19,259 bases of DNA from JAEZKC01 sp046546375 (GTDB lineage Bacteria; Fibrobacterota; Chitinivibrionia; Chitinivibrionales; Chitinispirillaceae): the NCBI GenBank assembly GCA_046546375.1, contig JBKGXV010000065.1, forward strand, positions 1-19,259, read 5' to 3'. The translations under genes were made by a program, and so were the position numbers. Positions 13,889 through 19,259 of the stretch are shown piece after piece (the first letter of the stretch is position 1; each line of letters begins with the position of its first letter). A model generated the notes under the pieces. That model saw only the letters and a program-made list of their open reading frames with translations, had not been told where the DNA came from and searched no databases.

Positions 13889-16800
13889 ATGAAACACATC
13901 ACCATTTTCTTTATAATTGCGGCTTTTTTGTCAAATATTCATGGCAAGCCTCCACACAGCAGGATCATAACAGTAACCGATCACCGGGTTGAGACGAAAA
14001 TCACCTTATCTAATCCTTCCAGTATTACATTTGCCTACAGCGTAGATGATCCGGAAATCGAAGCACAGATCAAAGCCGTAGTGCAGAATTCTCACAGCAG
14101 TACAAGAAATGCTACCCCCCGCAGCACAGCGCAAGGATGGTACGGAGGTAAGTATATACGCTGGTTCAAGATTGATACCCAGAGGGGCGATACATCGGGA
14201 ACTGTCGAATTCCACTGCACAAGAAAACTAATCAAGCAGAACGTCACCCTCAAAAACAACATTCTTTATCTGCCCACTTCACCGACACTTCAGAAACATG
14301 CTTCCTCAAAACCGAAGCTACCCGAAATTCCTTTTCGGTACGGAGTACGATTAGAAGTGGACAAAGACGGTATTTACGAAATCAGCGGGGCAGACCTAAA
14401 AAATATCAATGTGCCTGTTTCAGAAATTGATGTGAAAACATACAGGCTTTTTGAAAACGGCATCGAAATACCTCTGCATATCGAGGGACAAAACAGTGGA
14501 GCTCTGAGTGATAATGAAAGCATTCTCTTTTACGGAGAACATCTAAGAGGCGCCAATTCCCACTTCACCCAGTATTCGAATACAAACGTGTACTGGCTTG
14601 CCTGGGGTGAAACACCGGGAATGAGATATACAGTGAGCTCGGGTGCCCGGAGAAGAGACCTCACACGTTACGGTTCAGGTACTGACACTCTTGTGAAACG
14701 GACACACGAATTCACCGATACAATTCATTTCGAAAAGGATACGGATATCCGCTGGCTCGGATCCGTCAGCCAGCCCGCCGATATAGCCTCCGCTCCGAGT
14801 ATCGATTCGACTCTGGACAACTGGTACTGGGGATTTATTGGTGCCGATGACCTCTCGCGTTTCAAAATCGATTTACCCCCTCCATCGGCAAACGGTACCG
14901 CCAGGCTGCTTATCTCCCTGACCGGACTCACCAGTATCAAAGGTGAAGAACATGATCACTCCTTCTCCATTCTTGTCAATGACAATGTACCGTGTGAGGA
15001 AAACAGCGCAAAATGGGATGGTCAGGACAGCTTCATTTTCACTACCGATACCTTTTCTGTGTCCATGCTGAAAGCGGGAGAGAACAGTATCAGTTTTCTC
15101 AAAGAAGTCCGGGGATTCGAGGATCGCGCGGCGCTCAACTGGATAAAAGTGATTTACCCCCGCTCCTATAAAGCTCTGGACAACAAACTTGAATTCAGAA
15201 ACAACCCGGAATTGTTCAATTCCATCACCCAATATGAAGTGCAAGGTTTCTCCTCACGAGAAATCGACCTTTTGGATACAGAAAAGAAACGTTTTTTCAC
15301 CGAATTCGAAATTCGTCCGGGCAGCAGTAACGGCCGCACCGAATACACGCTCCTTTTTCAGGACAGCACCGGCAGCAGATCAACCTTTCTGGCTCAGAGC
15401 ACATCTCTGCGATCTAAACCGAACACATTGATTCTTGATACTATTGCTGACATGTGGGATAATCTGGCGGGAATGGATTACATTTTTCTGAGTGCCGATT
15501 CCTTCCGTACCGTTTCCAAGCCTCTGCTGCAGGCACATCAATCACGAGGGCTGCGATGTGCGTTCGTGAGCATTGAAGATGTGTACAACCGTTTCTCAGG
15601 CGGAATCCGCAACCCTGAAAGCATCCGTCACTTCCTCCGTTTTCTTTTTTCAATCAGTCCTGAGAATCCCCCCCGCTATCTTCTTTTGGGAGGAGACACC
15701 TCCCATGATCTGGATAAAAAGAACCGCAGCCGCAACATCGTTCCCACAAACCTTTCAAGAATACCTGGATGGGGTCCGGCCAGCGATGACGGGTATCTGG
15801 CCACGATCAAGGGAAATGACAATTTCGCGGATCTGTTCGTGGGCCGTTTACCGGCTCAGAACCGAGAAGAAATGAAATCCATAGTGAACAAGACCGTTGC
15901 CTATATCAAGAACCCCGAACGGGGATTCTGGCGTGATGATATACTGCTTGCCGGGGGAGGAAAACCGGGAGAAAGCGCGTTTACTGTGTTCAATGACAGG
16001 ATAACCGAAGAAGTCATCGGTCCCGGGATGAACATTCTGCGCATGGACGCCGATCCGGAGTCTCCCTATTACAGAAGCGAATTCACCGCTTCGAAAACCA
16101 TGGCTGATCACATAAACGCAGGTATTTTCATTCTAAATTTCAACGGACACGGCGGAGGGAACATCTGGTCAGACAGCCGTTTTTTCTCCTATAACGACCT
16201 CGACAAACTTCACAACGGCAACTGGGGACAGAGTGGGAAACTTCCCATTGTATTCAGTTTCACCTGTCTTACCGGATTTTTCGAAAGTGTGTTCTACCGA
16301 TCTCTCGGCGAGGAATTTCTGAGAGCAGAAAAGCATGGAGCGATCAGTTTCTACGGAGCTTCAGCCTATACTTCCCAAAACGGTAATCTGATAATGAACA
16401 GAATGCTTCTCAGAGAGGCCCTGAAGGGTTCTTTTGAAAGCATTGGAGAGCTGATCGGATATGTGGAGATGCTCATGATAGTGGAGCATGGTACAAATCA
16501 CATCCCCCTTGTGCGTCAGTACAATCTCCTGGGAGATCCAGCTCTTCCTTTCAAACCCACCGCCGACACCCTCGCTCTTGAGCTGGAAAACCGAGTGTTT
16601 TCCGAAGATACGGTTACACTGAACGGCGATGCCATGCCGGTCGGAACAGGACAGGCGAGGATTCAGGTTCTCGCAGGACAGCAACAATGGTCCAGCTCGA
16701 TCACATCGGTCGAAGACGGAAAAATACGCGAAACTCTCAAATTCAAAGAAAACGCCGGAACATCTGAAGGACTGGTACGCGCCTATGCCTGGAATGATTC

Positions 16801-18535
16801 TGCGGAAGTCCGGGGCTGGCTTCCCTTTTCCAAAGACACCTTCATGATCCACGATGCGGATGTTTCTTTGGAAAAACCGTCTTTCGGAGACACTGTGGAT
16901 GTATTCTGCAGAACGGAACTGCCGGCAGGATCGTCTGATGCACTTGTATATTGTCTCTACAGTATTTCACCCTCGTATGAAGAATTCAGTGCTGATGGCG
17001 GTATTCTCATGAATAAAGACAGTACGGGAGTTTATTCGACTTCCGAATCGATTCATCTTTCCCAACCGGAAGATGTCAATTCTGTGCTGAGAGTCAAATT
17101 CAGAGTTGTTTATGAAGGTGCTGCAAAAGAAAGCGGTGTAATCGAATTCCCTATCAAGGGGCGTCCCGATCTTCTTTTCACTACAGGTTCAGTTCAGTTC
17201 AGGTGGGAAAGAGATTCTCTTGCATTGTCCTTTCAGATACTCAACAAGGGAAGTGTGACCGCACCGCCTTTCTCCATTCTTCTTAACTGGATAAACGATG
17301 ACGAAACAGAAAGTCCATTCAAAGAAGTGCGGTTCGGCGATTCACTTCATCCGGGACAAACAGAAGACATTTTCATCTGTATTCCAGACACAAGCGGTTC
17401 TCTGAAAATCAATGCCGAACTGAACAGCAACAATGATTTCCGGGAATCGTATCTGTACAACAACAGATCCGCACTTCAGGCCGATATTTCCTACCATACC
17501 CTGCAGTCCCGGTCGGACACCCTCATTTCATCCCGAAACGGTCTTTTCATTACACCAGCAAATGACTTTTCCGAGGATTATGATTTTTTCCTGTTCAGCC
17601 AGTCTATTTCACAGACAAAGCCGCTTAAGAGCAATTCCGCCTGGGTACCGCTTGAAAATGATTCGGTTAAAGCTTTTCACCTGGGCATGCGCCCCGCTCT
17701 TGATCAGAAGGATACACTGGCATGGTTTTTCAATTCCGGAGAGATAGATACCGAGGGAAAATTGACAGTGCTGACAAAAAACAGAACCACAGAAACCTGG
17801 ACCTATGCGGGGCCTTCAAGCCAATCCGGAAATCATGTGGTGTTTCATTCAGCACTCCCCGGCCCCTACGCACTGGCCAGCATATCAGATATCAAAGGAC
17901 CTCAAATCCAGCTTTCTGTAGCTGCACGGGAGATAAAATTCCTTGACTACATTGCAAAGGACCGACCCTTCAATCTGCTCATTTCCGATCCTTCCGGAAT
18001 AAATACCGAGACGGTTCATATTTTACTGAACAATGACGAGTTGGCTTCAGACCAATTTTCATCCACTGAGCATCAGGACAACCCGGAAAATCTCAATATC
18101 ACTCTCTATCCGCCCAGTGAAAAGAAAGTGGACTCACTTTCAGTCACTGCTAAGGATTTGGCGGGAAACAGCACCACTACGGTGTTCGCCTATAAACCCG
18201 GAGAGGATCTGTCGATAAAGTTTCTTTCCTGCCACCCCAATCCATTCACCGCCAAGCCGGGTCCGCAGGGCGGAACGCCGAGAAAAATCAGGTTCGCATT
18301 TCTGCTTACCGATATGGCGAATACTGAACTGATCCTTTATTCGGCAAGCGGCCGCGCTATAAGAAACTGGCGGTTCAGCAACGTGATCGGATATCAGGAA
18401 ATCGAATGGGATGGCAGAGACCGCAACGGCAATCGCATCGCCAACGGCACCTATTATCTTAAGCTCATCGCCAGAAACGACCGCCAACGGGTCAAAAAGA
18501 TAATCAAGATTGCCAAACTGGAAGGTTACAGATGA
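13889..18535 (+). CDS. C25 (gingipain/PorU-like) cysteine peptidase with FlgD-like C-terminal domain
   Basis: 1548 residues. Signal peptide 1-19. Residues about 20-500 form a large beta-rich region as in PorU-like proteins (YGVRLEVDKDGIYEIS, then FENGIEIP). The C25 peptidase domain runs from about 529 to 890: YIFLSADSFR, RYLLLGGDTS, DDGYLA, ADLFVGRLPA, the catalytic His H754 in NFNGHGGG, the catalytic Cys C793 in FSFTCLTGFFE, and NLLGDPALPF. After this come Ig-like segments, a CARDB-like region (about 1092-1200) and a FlgD/CTD-like domain (about 1440-1548) with HPNPF and EIEWDGRDRNGNRIANGTYY. That C-terminal form is used by type IX secretion cargo, and PorU, the sortase of that system, is itself a C25 protein. 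Sortase or secreted protease cannot be separated here. No clear ribosome binding site is seen, so it is probably coupled to the lipoprotein. Confidence 0.9.
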   Translation: MKHITIFFIIAAFLSNIHGKPPHSRIITVTDHRVETKITLSNPSSITFAYSVDDPEIEAQIKAVVQNSHSSTRNATPRSTAQGWYGGKYIRWFKIDTQRGDTSGTVEFHCTRKLIKQNVTLKNNILYLPTSPTLQKHASSKPKLPEIPFRYGVRLEVDKDGIYEISGADLKNINVPVSEIDVKTYRLFENGIEIPLHIEGQNSGALSDNESILFYGEHLRGANSHFTQYSNTNVYWLAWGETPGMRYTVSSGARRRDLTRYGSGTDTLVKRTHEFTDTIHFEKDTDIRWLGSVSQPADIASAPSIDSTLDNWYWGFIGADDLSRFKIDLPPPSANGTARLLISLTGLTSIKGEEHDHSFSILVNDNVPCEENSAKWDGQDSFIFTTDTFSVSMLKAGENSISFLKEVRGFEDRAALNWIKVIYPRSYKALDNKLEFRNNPELFNSITQYEVQGFSSREIDLLDTEKKRFFTEFEIRPGSSNGRTEYTLLFQDSTGSRSTFLAQSTSLRSKPNTLILDTIADMWDNLAGMDYIFLSADSFRTVSKPLLQAHQSRGLRCAFVSIEDVYNRFSGGIRNPESIRHFLRFLFSISPENPPRYLLLGGDTSHDLDKKNRSRNIVPTNLSRIPGWGPASDDGYLATIKGNDNFADLFVGRLPAQNREEMKSIVNKTVAYIKNPERGFWRDDILLAGGGKPGESAFTVFNDRITEEVIGPGMNILRMDADPESPYYRSEFTASKTMADHINAGIFILNFNGHGGGNIWSDSRFFSYNDLDKLHNGNWGQSGKLPIVFSFTCLTGFFESVFYRSLGEEFLRAEKHGAISFYGASAYTSQNGNLIMNRMLLREALKGSFESIGELIGYVEMLMIVEHGTNHIPLVRQYNLLGDPALPFKPTADTLALELENRVFSEDTVTLNGDAMPVGTGQARIQVLAGQQQWSSSITSVEDGKIRETLKFKENAGTSEGLVRAYAWNDSAEVRGWLPFSKDTFMIHDADVSLEKPSFGDTVDVFCRTELPAGSSDALVYCLYSISPSYEEFSADGGILMNKDSTGVYSTSESIHLSQPEDVNSVLRVKFRVVYEGAAKESGVIEFPIKGRPDLLFTTGSVQFRWERDSLALSFQILNKGSVTAPPFSILLNWINDDETESPFKEVRFGDSLHPGQTEDIFICIPDTSGSLKINAELNSNNDFRESYLYNNRSALQADISYHTLQSRSDTLISSRNGLFITPANDFSEDYDFFLFSQSISQTKPLKSNSAWVPLENDSVKAFHLGMRPALDQKDTLAWFFNSGEIDTEGKLTVLTKNRTTETWTYAGPSSQSGNHVVFHSALPGPYALASISDIKGPQIQLSVAAREIKFLDYIAKDRPFNLLISDPSGINTETVHILLNNDELASDQFSSTEHQDNPENLNITLYPPSEKKVDSLSVTAKDLAGNSTTTVFAYKPGEDLSIKFLSCHPNPFTAKPGPQGGTPRKIRFAFLLTDMANTELILYSASGRAIRNWRFSNVIGYQEIEWDGRDRNGNRIANGTYYLKLIARNDRQRVKKIIKIAKLEGYR

Positions 18536-19209
18536 GCTTGTACATAGTGTCCACCCCTATAGGAAATCTCTCCGACATCACTCTAAGAGCATCCGATATC
18601 CTGAAAAGTGTTGATCTGGTGTTGGCAGAAGATACCCGACAAACCAGAAAACTCATGAATTTTTTAGGAATAAATCCCCCCATGAGCACATATCATGATT
18701 TCAACAAAGAGAAGGTCACTCCCAAACTGGTTATTTCTCTCAAAGAGGGAAAGGAAATTGCACTTGTCACGGATGCGGGAACTCCGGGGGTTGCTGATCC
18801 GGCCTTCTTTCTGGTACGAGCGGCAATACGGGAGGAAATAAATGTTGTTCCGGTCCCGGGGGCATCGGCTTTTCTGGCAGCACTGGTGGCCAGCGGACTC
18901 CCCACCGACAGATTCGTATTTGAGAACTTTCTTCCCAATAAAAGCGCCCGGAGACGCAAGCTCTTGGATTCTCTCAGGAGTGAACCCCGCACAGTGATTT
19001 TTTATGAAACGCCTCACCGTATACTGAAAACACTCAGTGATATAAAAGATGTGCTGGGTGACATACAGGTGGTAATCGCACGGGAGCTTACCAAAACGCA
19101 TGAGGAATTCCTGCGCGGCACTCCCCAGGAGCTTCTGATGCATTTTGAAAAGATAAAGCCCAGAGGAGAGATGGTGGTGCTTTTCAATGTAAGATGCAGG
19201 GAATTTTGA
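18532..19209 (+). CDS. rsmI: 16S rRNA (cytidine1402-2'-O)-methyltransferase
   Basis: Adds a 2'-O-methyl group to C1402 of 16S rRNA in the decoding centre. 225 residues with the tetrapyrrole-methylase fold: YIVSTPIGNLSDITLRA at the N-terminus, VLAEDTRQTRKLM, ALVTDAGTPGVADP, VVPVPGASAFLAALVASGLP, FENFLP, then IFYETPHRI and REL(T)KTHEEF. It stops after RGEMVVLF and so lacks the roughly 50-residue C-terminal domain of longer homologues such as that of E. coli; short forms are known, so it is not clearly truncated. The ATG overlaps the C25 stop by four bases (ATGA), and GGAAGG precedes it. The product fits the ribosome and termination theme of the block. Confidence 0.96.
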   Translation: MSLYIVSTPIGNLSDITLRASDILKSVDLVLAEDTRQTRKLMNFLGINPPMSTYHDFNKEKVTPKLVISLKEGKEIALVTDAGTPGVADPAFFLVRAAIREEINVVPVPGASAFLAALVASGLPTDRFVFENFLPNKSARRRKLLDSLRSEPRTVIFYETPHRILKTLSDIKDVLGDIQVVIARELTKTHEEFLRGTPQELLMHFEKIKPRGEMVVLFNVRCREF

Positions 19210-19259
19210 ATTTTAGATTTTAGAAAGTTAATGTTTGATTGCGGGACTTTCGCCCCCTA

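Noticed and set aside
1..19259. CRISPR arrays, tRNA or rRNA genes, insertion sequences, phage genes
   Set aside because: No regularly spaced repeats, no cloverleaf-like tRNA sequence, and no transposase, integrase or terminal inverted repeat were seen on either strand.
19210..19259. Possible promoter or terminator after rsmI
   Set aside because: Only 50 AT-rich bases remain; a GGG...CCC pairing near the edge is cut off by the window and cannot be judged.

Overview
The window reads as chromosomal DNA of a diderm (LPS-containing) bacterium. Lipid A synthesis (LpxK), a TonB-dependent outer-membrane receptor and a C25 peptidase with a FlgD-like/type IX-secretion-type C-terminal domain all point that way. 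Abundant signal peptides, bacterial SH3 domains, a PATAN/DUF4388 domain and a LacI-type sensor with GntR helix-turn-helix domains would suit Fibrobacterota (Chitinivibrionia-like) or a related FCB lineage. That assignment is inference from gene content only. No tRNA, rRNA, CRISPR array, insertion sequence or phage gene was found.

Layout. (1) Positions 1-52 hold the tail of an unidentified CDS, followed by a weak hairpin terminator. (2) 223-1731 is a transcription factor with two tandem GntR winged helices and a LacI-like sensor; an intrinsic terminator overlaps its stop codon. (3) About 1825-2919 is a CapA/PgsA-type metallophosphatase. (4) On the minus strand, a TonB-dependent receptor (6064-3920) and a DUF523-DUF1722 protein (3888-2929) form a two-gene unit, convergent with capA. 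(5) 6065-6263 is a divergent promoter region.

(6) From 6264 to 19209 all genes are on the plus strand: rpmE, a DUF1385 membrane protein, prfA, prmC, lpxK, three SH3-domain envelope genes, ruvX, a putative lipoprotein, a 1548-residue C25 peptidase and rsmI. A strong terminator follows rpmE. After that, most junctions overlap or are separated by only a few bases, so most of the block is probably cotranscribed, with at least one internal promoter (about 10888-10915).

How the genes fit together. rpmE, prfA, prmC and rsmI serve the ribosome and translation termination; PrmC methylates the GGQ motif of the release factor encoded just upstream. lpxK serves the outer membrane. Inserted between these housekeeping genes is an accessory envelope group: two small SH3 proteins that look like a recent tandem duplication, and a larger membrane protein with paired outside SH3 domains, one membrane helix, a degenerate receiver-like domain and a C-terminal PATAN domain. 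This looks like an outside-to-inside signalling protein and is the best candidate here for an undescribed system. The lipoprotein and C25 peptidase form a second envelope pair, possibly linked to type IX secretion.

No gene-free stretch exceeds 300 bases. The longest is 6065-6263, described below.
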